Assembly (NCBI RefSeq): GCF_023343835.1
Contig: NC_064444.1
Location: 9,849,219 to 9,913,218, forward strand
Direction: 5' to 3'
Origin: Lagopus muta
Taxonomy: Eukaryota; Chordata; Aves; Galliformes; Phasianidae
Length of the DNA: 64,000 nucleotides
The notes under the pieces: generated by a model
What the model was told of the DNA's origin: nothing
The model's input: only the letters and a program-made list of their open reading frames with translations
Database searches by the model: none
Shown here: positions 1-13,200 of the stretch, in pieces
How the letters are laid out: every line of letters begins with the position of its first letter
How positions within the stretch are numbered: the first letter of the stretch is position 1
Made by a program: the position numbers and the translations under genes

Positions 1-957
1 TGACAGACACTTCAGAACGATTTACAAACCATTAGAAAGCTTTAAATACCACCCAGATTCTCCTTAATGTTGACAAGTTAACTATGCAACTTTTTTATAT
101 AAAGTTTTTATATAAGAGCAAAAAAATCCTACTACTACAAATTTTCAACAGAATCAGTTATTCCACTGACAAAACACAATGCTTGAAACACATTCCATTC
201 ATAAAGAGAAACTAGTGAAGCTCACACCAAACCTTCTGAAGGATGAAGGCTTTGTGCTGATAACAAACTCACACACTCACAAGGCCCAATTCTCCTCTCA
301 TATAATCTCAGTCAGGCATGTGACACCATTATCACCATTTACTGAGAACTGAGGAGTTCCTGCCTTGGCAAAAAATAACGTGTAATACTGCTGTTTCTCT
401 AAGGTCCACCAAAACTGTCACTCCCAGATCCTGTTAAAGAAAGTCCTCTCTTCACACAGCAGCTCCTGCTTTCCAGCCCCTGATAGGCAACAAAACCTCT
501 CTTTACCGTCAGGCAGACAGCTCCCAAGCTCCACTGGTTGGCTGTTTGCTTAAGAACGTCCCGGGTGGCACAGAACTCCTGGAACTCCAAACGCAGTCGG
601 AGGTTTTTCCACACGCAAGCTCCCTGCAGCTCGGCCCGCAGCCCGGCAGTAACGTTAGTTAAGAGGTAGAGGCTCTGAGCCCACAGCTGTGCACAGGTGC
701 TCGGGCAACGCTCAGTCTGTGCCGCGAATACAACACGGCCACGGAACCGCACACGGCTTACAAGTTATGGTAAAGGCCTGAGTAAGGGACAGACTCAGGC
801 GGGGACAGGGGCCCTGCGCGGGCAGCACGGCCGCTCCCAGCCCTGGGCCGGGCTGCTTTATTTCGGCAGGCCGCTCCTCCGGGACACCCGGACACCCTCA
901 CCGCAGCGCGGGCCAAAAAGGCGGAATAGTCCAGGCGAGCTGGCCGGGCTCCCTTAC
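1..957 (-). other. GPATCH1: GPATCH1 intron 1 (partial)
   Basis: This stretch follows the exon 1 donor. I looked for the next GPATCH1 exon (the conserved GRYKRFHGAFSGG region) on the minus strand and did not find it, so the sequence is intronic. It is AT-rich to about 560 and becomes GC- and CpG-rich towards the exon. Confidence 0.75.
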
Positions 958-1205
958 CTTCCTGCAGGGGCTGCAGCGCCGTCCCGTAGTTCACCAGATC
1001 CTCCTCGCCGTCGCTAGAGTCCGCCGCCATCTTGCCGCGACGGCGGCTCGCGCGGGACAGCGCGGGGTCACGTGAGTTGCTGGGCCGGCCGCCGCTCAGC
1101 GCCGCGCCGCGAGGCCGGCCTTGGCCACGCGGGGTCCCCAGTGAGCGCCAAAAGGAATTTCCCGAGCGGGACGCTGTGTGGAAGCAGAGGCAGCGCTCTG
1201 CGCGG
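590..1205 (-). promoter_or_regulatory. GPATCH1: GPATCH1 CpG-island promoter
   Basis: A CpG-dense block surrounds the GPATCH1 start codon. A palindromic E-box, TCACGTGA, lies at 1068-1075, about 40 bases upstream of the ATG. A YY1-type motif (AAGATGGCGGC on the minus strand, 1033-1023) overlaps the start codon itself, a common arrangement in housekeeping genes. No TATA box is evident. The limits of the block are estimated by eye. Confidence 0.7.
958..1030 (-). CDS. GPATCH1: GPATCH1 first coding exon (partial gene)
   Basis: GPATCH1 is a G-patch protein associated with spliceosomes; G-patch domains activate DEAH-box helicases. Only the first coding exon is here. It encodes 24 complete codons plus one base, with an acidic SSDGEEDLVNYGTALQPLQE stretch that matches the start of vertebrate GPATCH1 (human has SDSEEDLVSYGTGLEPLEEG). 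The start ATG (1030 reading left) sits in a strong context, A at -3 and G at +4. The exon ends at an AAG/GTAAGG donor (GT at 957-956). The G-patch domain and the rest of the protein lie left of the window; bases 1-957 are intron 1. The gene is divergent from RHPN2, the same arrangement as in human. The identity rests on a short peptide but is reinforced by synteny. Confidence 0.88.
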
Positions 1206-4200
1206 TGACTTTGGCAATTAATACCGCTAAATAAAGGCATACGCTTTGCATTCACACCTCTGTGAGAGGCACCTCACAAGGGAAGCTTTCATTCAACACA
1301 TTTTGTATCAGAACAAATAAATACCTGTCAGTTATGAACCAAGCGTTCCAAACCGACGTTCTAATTTTGCGTTCCCCACTATTACCTGCACTCATATGGC
1401 AGTTGTGATTCGTTTGATTTCTCCACCTTCCAGTTTTCTGTCAGACTCAGATTCACTCAACGTTTTATAATTAGAAAAAAAAATTAACACGTTCACACGA
1501 AAGATACACGGTGCTTCATCCTATGAAGTAGCGCCAGGCTCCATCCAGAACTTCTTCCAGCCGAGACCACCAGTTTATTGAATTCCTTCGAACTAAATCA
1601 CAACACAGCTGTAGGGGACTCACGGATAAGACTTCTTTAAGCTTAGCGGTGCACTCTGTAATCCAGCCTTTGTGTTTGTTTGTACGCACAGAACTGGTTT
1701 CTTCCAAAGTGAAACTTCCCCAGTTTCATGTGGTTTCAGCTTTCCATAGGAAATATTTACCCAGTTGTATGCAAATAGAGGGCACTCAGTTATTGAGGTC
1801 TGGGATTGGCTCAAAAACAACTCGGTGGAACCACAGGCATTTATCTACGTGCATTACCTTTCCTCATCGTTACTAATTAGTAGGCAGTTATCCTAGAGCA
1901 CATAGTGCAAAATGAGTTGTTAGCACAGTTGCTTTTTCTTTTTGTTTGGGAAATAATTGCTGCTAAATAGTCAAGTCTGAGGGATTTGGATGCACATGCT
2001 TAAGTAAACTTTGGTGGTTTTTTTTTGTTTTTTTTTTTTGCACAGTGTTAACAGAAAATCTTTTGAGTGTTTTGTCTAAGTTCAAAGAGATCGGGTAATC
2101 AAATCTCGGAGGTTTTTTTTCCCTTTAAAGCTCTTAACAGATTAGAAATAGTTTCGCATTATAGTGGTATTTCCTTTCCATGGTAAACTATGTCTCCAAT
2201 TTGCATTTGTTAAAGCAGGTGACTGTTGCTATCTGTAGCTGATGCAAGTGACTTTTGGTAATGCAACTAAAATTTGTGTAGGTTTGAGCAGTTTATGTTT
2301 GAAAAATTAATATATATATATTTTTCAATATTTGAGTGGTGAAAAAAACAAAACAGCATTTTAAAATGAAAGCTCAAAGCCAGTACACGTAAAGCTGAAT
2401 TTGGGCTCCTAACCTCTGATGGAGATCGGGTTTTATTTTCTAATATGTTTTCAGCATGTTTTTTAATTAGTTCATCAAGGAGGAACCACAAACATTACTT
2501 CCCATACCCTCTGTAATGTTCTGTACTCTTTAACAGCAGTCCCTCAAATAGGTAAGTTATTATTGATTAGTTTTAAGTTACCTGATCACTGCTACTAGAG
2601 ACTGAAACCAGCATAATCCATGTACAAACGTAGAAAACAAAATTTTGATTCTTCTACAAATTAAAAAAATAAAAATAAAAAAAGAATATATAAGAAGTTC
2701 AAAACAATATTAAATAGACTACGTGTTTACTATTCAAAACAGGGCAAGAGACAAATGACTTCACTGCTAACTTATCTTGGGTCAATGGGAATAACACTCA
2801 TCCTAATATCCATCCTAGCAGCACACAGCTATGTATCATTTCAGGAAACAGATGCACAAAGTACAGGCCCTGAGGAGTTAAGCTTTTACAAAGTTTACAA
2901 AGCTTATTTTAATATTCTCAGGAATGAACAAACAACAGCAACAAAGGAGATAATGCATATGGTCCTTAAATAAACTGATTTTTACCTTGGGGTTTCAGAT
3001 AAAGGCAAGGCATTATCTGGAACAAGTGGTGATAATTTTGCCCATGTCTAACCTTACATTATTTATCACATCTCACTGAAACTACAATGTATCATTTTAA
3101 ATATGATAAAGCTCTAGTTAACCCATGTAACTCTTGAAGCAGTGAAATGCTGCACCTGCAGCCAATTGTATTACAGACTTCCACTGAATTTGCATAGCAC
3201 TTTTTGTACCGTTTGGTATCACTCTGTAGATTTCTTGGTTAGGAAAACTTGGGGCACTAGTTCCTTGCCATTCCTGTCTGGTCACCTTTCAATTCTTCTG
3301 TCATAAAATGCAGAAGGGCTTCTTTTGTTTAAGAGAAGTCCTTCCACTCTTTAGTCTCAAAACTTTACAGTTTGAAGAACTCCTACATCTGGTAAATTTT
3401 AACAGTCTTTGATGACACAGACATCACTATTACCACTGTGCTCCCATGCCTGTTCTCACCATTTTTTTTTTTTCCTCTTTCTTTTGACAAATATGGCTCT
3501 GCAGAGAACTGAGTGAGAAACAAAAATCAGTTTAAGAGACCTTTTTCTCTCTCCTCACCTAAAACGTCCCTACTGTACCTGGACGTTCCCTTACTACAGA
3601 GCTACAATCTTCAAAAATGAAGAACTCGACAACTGTAAAGTTACAGACTGCCAGGGATGCTGACAAAATCTTTTTTGCTCTCAGCAAAATATTTAATACG
3701 AAACATGAATATTTAATATTCCAAGCCAACAACTGAGGGAGCAATGAACAACTATGTGATCTGCCCAGAATTCAAGAATCTACCTGACAAACAGCACAGT
3801 GTTGGAAGCATACTTCTCTCTTCACACGGTATCATTCTGATGTGCTTTTGTTGATAAGCCTCCCTGTCTGTCTGGGACAAAAACTGCCTCTGAAGCACCT
3901 GTTACCATACTGCAGCCACAATGTTTGTAGTCACAAGAAAAACAAAAAGTTCACTTCCCACAGAGTAGTATTGTTCTTACAAAGGCAAATGAGATTCAGA
4001 TCTTCAGTGTACAACTGCATCAACACAAGTCACGGCAGGAAATGAATTTCCCAAATTGAGACCCCTTCCTACTGGTCAAAGAGAAATATAAGGACTAAAA
4101 CAAGGACTGGAATTTCATATATTCACTTTTTTTAAGATGAGGGAGGGCAAGGACAGGACTGACTGAGCGAGCAGAATTACACAAACACGATAGAAACACG

Positions 4201-6229
4201 GCACGTAACGTGTACATATATACTGATATATACACCATCGTGTATGTATCTACGCATACTACCGTGTGTCTGTGGTAAGCCTATTCCAATTCTGACCTCT
4301 CTCTCACCTTGACTTCTGTGGGACAAAAACTGGGAAAACTCCAGCTCTGCCTTTCAATGCCTGTTTTCAATGCAGTCATTGTTTGCTTCACCTGGCTGGT
4401 TTATCTGCGAAAATGCAGAAAGCCTGAAGCACAGAGTTCTGGAAAACAAAGAGAGAGATTTGATGCAGAGATAACATCAGTTGCTTTCAGCTTCAGTATT
4501 TTAGGCACAGCACACTGATGCAAATCCTTGAGCATCTGGTAAAAAATGCTTCCTCAGAGACAGTGCCATGTCCTGTGCACCAGTCCACTGAATTTGGTCT
4601 TCTAAGCTTACTGATGCCAACCAAACATCTGCCTCTGCGGATCCCTTTTTCTGAGTGCATGAGTTACTGATTCCCAGCCTGTTATTGCTCAATCTCTACA
4701 ATGCAGGAAACCAAACCCTCTGATTAATACAATTGTGAGAAACTGAGAAAGTCTGTGGTATGAACCCACCTCTATTTCAGAATTCTAATAGCAACCAAAG
4801 AGCTACTGGAAACAAGTTATTTAACCAAATGCTTAGAAGAGTAGGGACATGTTTTCTGAGATAAATCAGTTTTTGGAACGTTCTAAGCTGCAATTTACAT
4901 TCCAGGGTCATGGAGTGCTCCTACTCCATCATTACACAGCTCAGCTCTAAATACTGAGACCATGCAATCAGCATGTCTTCTGAAAAAAATCGTATTCTCT
5001 AAGAGGAGCAATCCGTAGACAGACAAAACTTACTGAGACTTACTTAGAAATACGAGATAAATCCTGACAGTCGTGAAGTACTCTTATCAAAGAGAGGGCA
5101 AGGCACAGTCTGATCTGGCAGTTCTGAAGGTGTTGGAAGATATTCTCAGGGTGCTCACCAGGGGGGAGGAAGCCTGTAAGAGCTATCTCAGATTCTTGAA
5201 TTTGCTGGAAAATTTCAGTGTGTGTAATGCTGCTGACTTTGTTTCATTCCAAGTATCCACCAGCAACTGACAAAGGCTGCAGTCTGCAGTCTGTCACCGA
5301 TCGCAACCAGTACTTAACTTCGGTACCATTCTCTGCAGAAACGTATGCAAATTAGTGCTTTCCACACACCGCAGTCATGATCGCTTGTCTCACTGTTAAC
5401 CATCTGACCCTTTAACCAGGCTACAAACTCTTACGACTAAGCTGGAGTAACAGCGATACCCTTCATGTTGAGTCCAATTTCAATAAACCCAGCAGAAGCA
5501 GTGCCGACTGCCCGGCTGCATCAGCACATCTGACAATTTGCTAATTTTTCTCTCATTGATATTAATTTCAACTACGTTGACTTATTTTGGTAAGATTAAG
5601 TTTTTCAAATATTTTTCTTTGTTAGGTCAGTGCATTTTCTAACAATGGAAATAACACTTTAAAACGAGATTGAGGGAAGTTAATCTACTTTCCCATTTCG
5701 CCCAGTATTTTTAGAATTAATGGGGGGGGGAAAAAAAGTAAAAGGTACAGCGGTGGGAGCATATGCTGTGGGGAAGAATAAAATTCAGCCGGCCTCAAGG
5801 GAGCCAACATGGTGTCGCTGGATCCCAATCTCTGAACTGCTGGCTCTTGTGCTCTTCCTTCTAACAGCAGCGGGCGCAGCTCAGCCGCAGCGCTCTGCTC
5901 AGCTCCCTGCTGACACCCGCACTTTCAAAGGGAGTTTTTGGGAACTCGGGATGTAATCCCAAAGATATTTCTCTTTGACAGGGAAAGGTTATGTTTGCAG
6001 ACACCTTCCTGGCTCCTGAAAATTACTGTTACAGAAAGACAGAAACCACGGAAGGACAGGAGACGTTTGCTAATAATCGCTTAAAGCACTTTGATGCATA
6101 ACGTCCTCGCATGCTGGAAGCCCACTTAGTTATAGCTTAGGCCTGGGCAGCAAATGCTGCCCATTTCCTTACTCGAGCGTCCAACAAACATCTGCAGAAC
6201 CGGTTGCACAGTGGAATTTTCTGAAGACA
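1206..6229. other. Intergenic region between GPATCH1 and RHPN2
   Basis: About 5 kb of AT-rich DNA separating the two divergent promoters. It contains homopolymer tracts (T runs near 2018-2040, a TA run near 2308-2320, a run of nine G followed by seven A at 5722-5737) and a purine/pyrimidine-alternating stretch near 4205-4260. Only short open frames occur and none has splice context or a recognisable protein. I see no gene. Confidence 0.6.
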
Positions 6230-7275
6230 TGACGTTCGCGCTGTGAACCCCGCAGATCTGCGCACGTCTGAGGCCGACCTCACAGAAATCTCCGGGGCGG
6301 GCAGCGAGCGCCGCGCTGCCGGCGGCCCCGGGGGTTACCCGTGATGACCGATCCGGCGCGGAGACGCGGAGCAGCGGGAGGCGAGCGGTGCTCGGGGGTC
6401 TCAGCCGGACTCGCCGCGCCTCAGGGCAGCGCGGGCCGGGGAGGAGCCCCGCGTCCGTCAGCCGCCGCCCGCGTCCCGACTTCGCTCCGCCACGCCAGGG
6501 CCGCTCCGCCGCGGAGCCTCCGCGACGAGCCCGAGCCACGAGGCGGGCGGCCGCGCGGGGCCAGGCGGTCCGTAGCAGCGAGGGGCACGGTCGCGGGGCG
6601 GGGCGGCCGCTCCCCGCCCGCCGGGGGTGGAGCCGGGCGGCGCCGCGGGGCAGCGCCGACATTTCCCGTGGGGTCGCGGCTCTCCGCAGCAGCACGGCCG
6701 AGGACAGCTCTCTCGGTCGGAGATGATGGACGCCCTGCCGGCCCGCGGCTGCCCGGAGGAGGACTGCTACTTTCGGAAGGTGAGAGGAGGGCGGAGCCCC
6801 GGGGTTCGGTGGGCTCTGGAACTGCCGGCGCCGTCCCGATCCCAGGCGGTTCCGCCGCCCCCCGGGCCGGGCTCGCGCGCACCTCCTCACGAGGAGCCCG
6901 GTTCCGCCTGGCGGCTTTTCTGCCTTTCCGTCCCTTCGTTCTGTCGTTCGCGCTCCGTCTCCGCGCTCGCTCTCGAGTAATTGCCGCGTGTAGCTGTCGG
7001 AAGCTTACTCGAGCGAGGCGGCGAAGTTAGCAGAGTCGTTAGGAAGCCTTTAATAAACATCTGCCCTCATTACTTCTCAGACGACGTGGGCGGCTCGTGC
7101 CGTGCCCGGGCTCTCGGCACGGCGGCAATTACCTCTCTGCGCTGCCCGCGGCGCTCCGCTCGCGGCCCGCCGATGCCCGCAGAAGCGCGTCCGAACGGCG
7201 CTGCCCTGCAGCGGCTGGGAGCGGCGCGGTGCTGCCGGAACGGGCGCTGTCGCGCGGGGAGCCAGGCGGGCTGAG
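6230..7275 (+). promoter_or_regulatory. RHPN2: RHPN2 CpG-island promoter
   Basis: A very GC- and CpG-rich block of about 1 kb spanning RHPN2 coding exon 1 and the start of intron 1. A tandem Sp1-type GC box (GGGGCGGGGC) lies at 6595-6604, about 120 bases upstream of the start codon, and several G-runs between 6550 and 6660 could form quadruplexes. No TATA box is evident. The transcription start cannot be placed from sequence alone. The long open frames in this block on both strands result from the base composition. Confidence 0.75.
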
Positions 7276-10200
7276 GTGAAACTTCCCATCTCGTCCGGTT
7301 CTTTCATTTGAGTAATCCTCATATAGTATCGGGTGAGTAATCACTTAGCAGTCCTGAGCAGGAAATCGCGAAGTATGGCAGAGCTGTAATCGTTCTGAGT
7401 TCTCGTAGCTGTGCTCTGTAGCACCAGGTGCTGTGGGCTGCCGCCGTACTTGACGTGTAAGCAGAGCCTCGCAATCCCAGAGAAAGCCGAACTTGTTAAG
7501 TTAGATACAAGTTGTCCTTTTCTCTTCTTTGCCTTGTTGTTGGGGTCCGGCTGAAGTCTGATGGCCAAGCTGTGTGCTGTAAGGAGTGGGAGGCATACGC
7601 TGCACTCAGACCGGCCATAGGATGGGGTCCTTTCTGGTTACAGCATTGTACATTACGAATAAGGTCTCATAAACAGCATCAGATCAGAGCCATCTCCATG
7701 TGCTGAAAAGTTATGGTGCTATTCCTATATGAAAGTACTCAAAGATAGATCTTACACCTTGTTATGAACATCTTCCCCACTTTTGGTTTGCTTATCACAA
7801 ACAAGTGCAAAATGGACAGAAATCCAATGTTAAATTTGGATGAGCTGGGACTGCACTGGCACCTTTTCCTCTGTTCACTCAGGAGATCTTTGGAAGGCTT
7901 GTCTGGCTCTTCGGTACCATTAATGCGGTTCTAAACGTCAGATTAGGCTAAAAGCTGAAAGCCTTCTGTCCCTAGAAGTTAAATCTAAACAGAAAGCCAG
8001 TATTCCTTGTTACACATTAGTTGAATGGTCTCAAAGATCAGAGCTTTCATTCTAAGTAGATTCAGGAGAAGAAAACAAGCAAACAAGAAGAAAAACCTGG
8101 AATCCTGAACAGACTCACCCTGTGAAGCCAAAGCATTAACCTGGACAGAATATCTTTCTTTGGACCTTACCTGTTCATGCTAGATGGCTTCGTGTAACAA
8201 ACTGGTTATTGAGCTAGTCATGTGTGTCCATGGGCTCCCCCACCTCTCCAGAGTCCCTTTGCATTGTTTTCTGTTCCCTTAAAAAAAAATAAATAAAATC
8301 ACACTCTTCATTCCCTGAAGGAGTCTGAGGTTGTTCTACTTGTTCTGCTGGTGCAGAAACACACCAATTTCCAAAAGCCATTGCGTGTGTTTTGAGATGA
8401 AAACATTTACTTAGTTGACCTTTCTAATGTATAAGCTGCAGAGCAAGATGAAAATACTTTTTTGTATCAGGACTGCTCATAAAAGGGCTCCCAAGCATTC
8501 TGTATGCAATGAGGTTGTCTTCAATACTGCAAAAGACTTTTATATATACTCTGAGATCTTAATATTGATAAAATTGAGTGGTCCGTACAATATTCATTTG
8601 TTCTATGCTTTTGATATATTTTTGTGATAAGTGGATTGCTGTGGGACGTTTGCTCAAAGCTGACACAGTGCCCTTTTGCAGCCTCAAATACAGAAGAGCA
8701 GACAATAACCCTCGCTGTACCCAAGATACAAAATGTAAAAACTTATTTCCTAAAGTCTTATTTTCTTTTGGGTGGAGACTGGCTTTGTGTAAAGGGCAAC
8801 AGGCAGAAATGGTGTAACAGAAACACAATCCTGTTTCCTTCTTTCACTCCTGTTGCCACACTAGGAAGTTAGGCTTGCTGTGACTGCCAAGTCAGTCCCA
8901 AGTGGGATGGCTGGCATTTTCTTCTGGCAACTTTCCGTGCAGCCCTGGGGCTCTCTTCCTCCATTCATTCCCAGCCACATCAGCAGCAGCTCTGAGTCCA
9001 TTCTCTCCTTTCTCCTCATGGCAAAGGCCCCTCATCTTTGCATATGCAAACTATGATTTCCTTTAAACCATTGACTTCCTTTGAGCTGGTTCTGAAGACC
9101 ACTCCTCCCTCCCCCCTTTTCCTTTTATAATACCTAGTTTTGAAATAATTATGCAACCATGCAGGGTATACACAACTCTGTCAGTAATGACACTATTCCT
9201 CTTCTCCTGGCATCTCCCCTGAGAAAGGGGAACCTCTTCAACTATCTGATTAGCCACAACTAAAATTCTGAGAGGAATTTTAGGTTTAAGAAAAATAAAT
9301 CCTGCTGTTGCTCTGAAAAGGATATGGCAAGGTGGAAGGGGCACCCTACTTGGGCTTTTCATCAAAGAGGAGATGGAGATTCTTCTGGAAGTTTTTTTTT
9401 TTTTTCTTTCTTTCTGGGAATACAGTGCCTAAGGAAACTGGTTCTGCTATTGTTCTGTCTATCTCTGCCATCACATTTGTAGTTCATTATACCCTGTGGT
9501 ACAATATCAGGGCAGACTGTACCTGCAGTTCTGTGCGCGCTCCTGGATGACCAGCCTTGTGCCACAGCCTTCTTTGCATGGAGTTCCACATTCTTCTCCT
9601 GGCTCTGGCCATGAGCCTGTGAATCAGCCATGCTTATACCATACTCTGTCAAGATCCACTCCCTGGAATTTTTCCCATGAGGGAATCTACGGCCAGTGAG
9701 AAGTACTGACAAAACTAAAGATAAGAGCAAAGAACTTGTTTTGAAAGCAGAGCAAGGCCTTCACATAGAAGGATTTTTTGCACAGTACTTAAAGGCCCAT
9801 CCTCACCTACCATTTTGCTTACCTGAGATGCTTATTCCACTCCAAACGACGTAGCCTGCCATAGCTCTGCATCAGATTGCTTGTTCTTCATTTACACAAG
9901 TTCTTGTGAGGAAAGCAAAAGCAAAGAACACCTTGAAAGAAGAGTTTTCTTCATTCTCTTTATTCCAGAATCAGCCCACTAAACCAGCATGCATTAGCAG
10001 AGTAACCCAAAGAGCAGTCAGTATACAGAATTCAGGGTACCTGTGAGGCTGTGCTTGTCCACTCACAGGATTCAAAACAGAGCGGTGATCTCTTGGTAGA
10101 GTTTCATCAGCCCTAGAACATTGTTTGGTGAGTAGAAGCAGAGCAAGGAAAAGATTTCTAGCAAACTTTTTAGCATATAACTTTTCTATTTTAGTTAATT

Positions 10201-13200
10201 GCATTATAATGCCTTACACAGATTGGAACTTTTCAGGTTTCTTAATTAGGAAGCTGCAATAGAAGGAAAAACCCACGTTTATTTTTCAAACTTACCTTTT
10301 TTGTAGGTCTTCAGACACATACTGGTACAGCACTAAGCATCCTATCTTCAATTTGGTTGTCTTGGAAAGCTGTATGGACAGGCCGAGCAGTTGAACAGAT
10401 AGCTTAAAGAGCCTTGAAATTCATGTCAGTTGAGTGAAGATAATTGCTTTCTTTTCCCTTTCTGAAAGTCTGGAGACAAGAAAATTATCATGTAGACCAA
10501 GCTGATTCAGAAGGAAGAAGGCATGGTAGTCCTTCCTGCCAGGATGAAAAGGCTAAAAACAGAACACAAGTAGTTTTGTAAATAGAGTGCCAGGCTGAAA
10601 CTAACAGTGATGGTAGGTATGATAAGTTGCTTGTGAATCAGCCCTAATTAATCCTCTCTCTCGTTAGCTTTTGGGCTTTCTTGTGGAGGATTTGCCCCCT
10701 GCCCTGCTGTGATTTATGGATCAGTTTACCAACCTGCTACACCTGTGCTTCCACTGGGGCTTAGCTAACGTGGCTGGTTTTAGTCATTAGTAGCCAGGCA
10801 ACAATCAACATTAGCATTGACACAGCAATATTTATTTGCCTGTTTGTTCTCTCCCTGCTCGTCTAGCCAGGCCAGAAGCAACATTGACGTGATTCACACC
10901 CGGCATCAGGCCATGCTCTGTCCACTCATTATATACAAATTAAACAAACCAAAAAACTGAAAGTAGGCCTTCATGGCCAAACCAGGAATCATTTGGAACT
11001 TGGGTCATCAAGGCACAGGCTTCTCAGACCCAGTATTAGTTTTGATTTGTGAGTGGTGTGACAAGATTGTATAGATGGTATAGAAAATGTTTGGAACAAT
11101 ACAATTATTAATTATAAAACATTATTGTTAGTCTTTGAACACTTAGAACTGTAACATACCTGAATATGGAACAATTAGATCAGGCTCTGGAATGTCAGTT
11201 CTTCCTTAACTCTCTCCTTATTTTAAGCACAGATTAAAAACATCTACTGTTGAAAGGTTTGTGGTACGTGCCTAAGATTTCAGCATTGAACTAAGGGAAT
11301 CTCTCAGAGATGCTTCAACTGCAGTAGTAGGAGATGGTAAGGAAATCATCATTTAGGAGCTATTCAGAGTCCTACTGGAACTACTGGAGTGTCAGTGGTG
11401 CCATGTACCATGACTTCTATAGCAGCCAAGGAATTTACCTGCATGAGTGAAGTTGCGTACAGGTTTAAATGCCTGGGGGCTATGGCCATTTGCATGCTCT
11501 GCAGGGTACAAGCAGCACAGGTCACACTGGCTGGGAAGGAATGTTTTATTTTAAGTAAGAAGGCACACCCAGTTTCAACTCTGTGTCACCCTGTGTGTGT
11601 GACTGGTCTAAAAGTTCAAACCACTGCCTCATAAGTCATATTCATGCTAATTTCAGATGCCTCCTTTGATTGCTCATTGTTAGGCAGTCACAATTTTTGT
11701 GTGCATCGCAACTTCAGTTCTGATGTTAAAAATACTCCTGTCTTGAAGAAGGATCTGCCAGGCACTGAAGCTAAATGCAGCTCTTCTCTGTTTGGGACCT
11801 AGACTTTTGACAGCTTGCTTCCTTCTGTGGTGGGCCACTTCGAAGCTTGGATAAACATGAAAATATTGCCTGTGTCCCTTTAGACTGGGGATTTGAAGGC
11901 TCTGTCAGGTGGGAGGTAGAGGCAAGATGCTGTCCATTGACAGCTAGCCTGCAGTGCCCAGCTACAGGCTTGTCTGACTGTCCTCTTTGTGTCTGTGTAA
12001 TCCATAGAATAAAATCTCTCCCCAGTCCCATGTGAGCCCCATGGAGCCCATCAGCCGCCCTGTAGCTCTGCTTTATCTCCTGCTGCGCCCCATCTGAGAG
12101 GCAGAAAGTTGCAGCAAGATCCCAGAGGCATTCATTATGCTGTTTGCCAAATAAGCATGTGTGGGATAATGTTTAGAGGGTTAAAAGTACAAGGTGAGAT
12201 ATCCAGCCTCCTAAGCTCAGGCATTAATTCTAACAAGAGATGAGCAGGAATCCCACTGGAATCTGTCTGCATGCTCCATTAATTAGTCAGAGGATTGCTA
12301 CGAAATGTGCATAGGCCCTGCACAGCCTTCATCAGCAGATGTGTGTTTATTTTTCTCATACCAATGTCTGTTTCTTCTGAGCACATATCTACCAAGGTAC
12401 ACATATAACATATGGTAAGAAATTGATGTGCGGCCTTGCTTTTGGTAAGGACATAATAAAAACTTACCAGCTTCCTGACACTGCAGTTCAGCCAAGCAGG
12501 AAGAAATGAAGTAACTAGCTAACAACTTCAGGTTTTAAAGAGACTGTTGTTTTTTTTTTCAGAGGCTAAGAACTACAACATTTAAGCACTTCAAACAAAC
12601 ACACCTCTTCATGAAATGCAGCACTCTGAGGGGAAAAGGGCTCTAAAACTGATAGCAGAGTTTGAAATGTCTTTACAAGAAGTATATTTACTCTTTTTTT
12701 TTTTTCCCCATCAAAACATGCAATGAAAACTTCAATCATACTTTATTCTTGATCACTTTTGTGACTTCATTAGTAATAAGTCACTTTGTTAATGAACTGA
12801 TAACACTGCTAGTGTGTGAGTGAGGGTAAAATCCCCTTTGCTCTCCGAGTTGTCTTGCATCTGCAAAGAAATAAACAGTAATTAAATGAAACATCTCTTA
12901 TTCTGTTGACAAGAAATGAAGCAGTAGGTGTGGAAACTGCTGGGAAGTTTGGCTGCCAGCTATTTAATGTACTGAACATAAGCATTCTTGGGAATGTCCA
13001 TATGTGAGCCACCTACAAATGGGGGCTGAGAAAGGACCTTTGTCGTGCAGGAAGACAAAATGGAGCTTTTACTCAGACCTATCTCTTAAATAATGTTTAA
13101 GCACACAGAGGTTGTGATTTACACGAGGAGAAATCTTCTCTGGATTGTCTATTTCCCATAACATTTCTTGCTGATGTTGGTTATTTTCAGCGCTCTCTCT

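Noticed and set aside
758-1255. 165-codon minus-strand frame across the GPATCH1 start
   Set aside because: Only the part from the ATG at 1030 to the donor at 957 is coding; the upstream part is promoter and 5' UTR and the downstream part is intron read-through.
2755-2973. Hydrophobic 72-codon frame in intergenic DNA, briefly considered as a nuclear mitochondrial insertion
   Set aside because: No mitochondrial gene was recognisable beyond a short leucine/isoleucine-rich stretch, and the flanks are ordinary intergenic DNA.
6126-7344. Several long open frames on both strands, up to 254 codons, around RHPN2 exon 1
   Set aside because: They lie in a CpG island with few stop codons by composition; only the short frame starting at 6723 continues into spliced RHPN2 exons.
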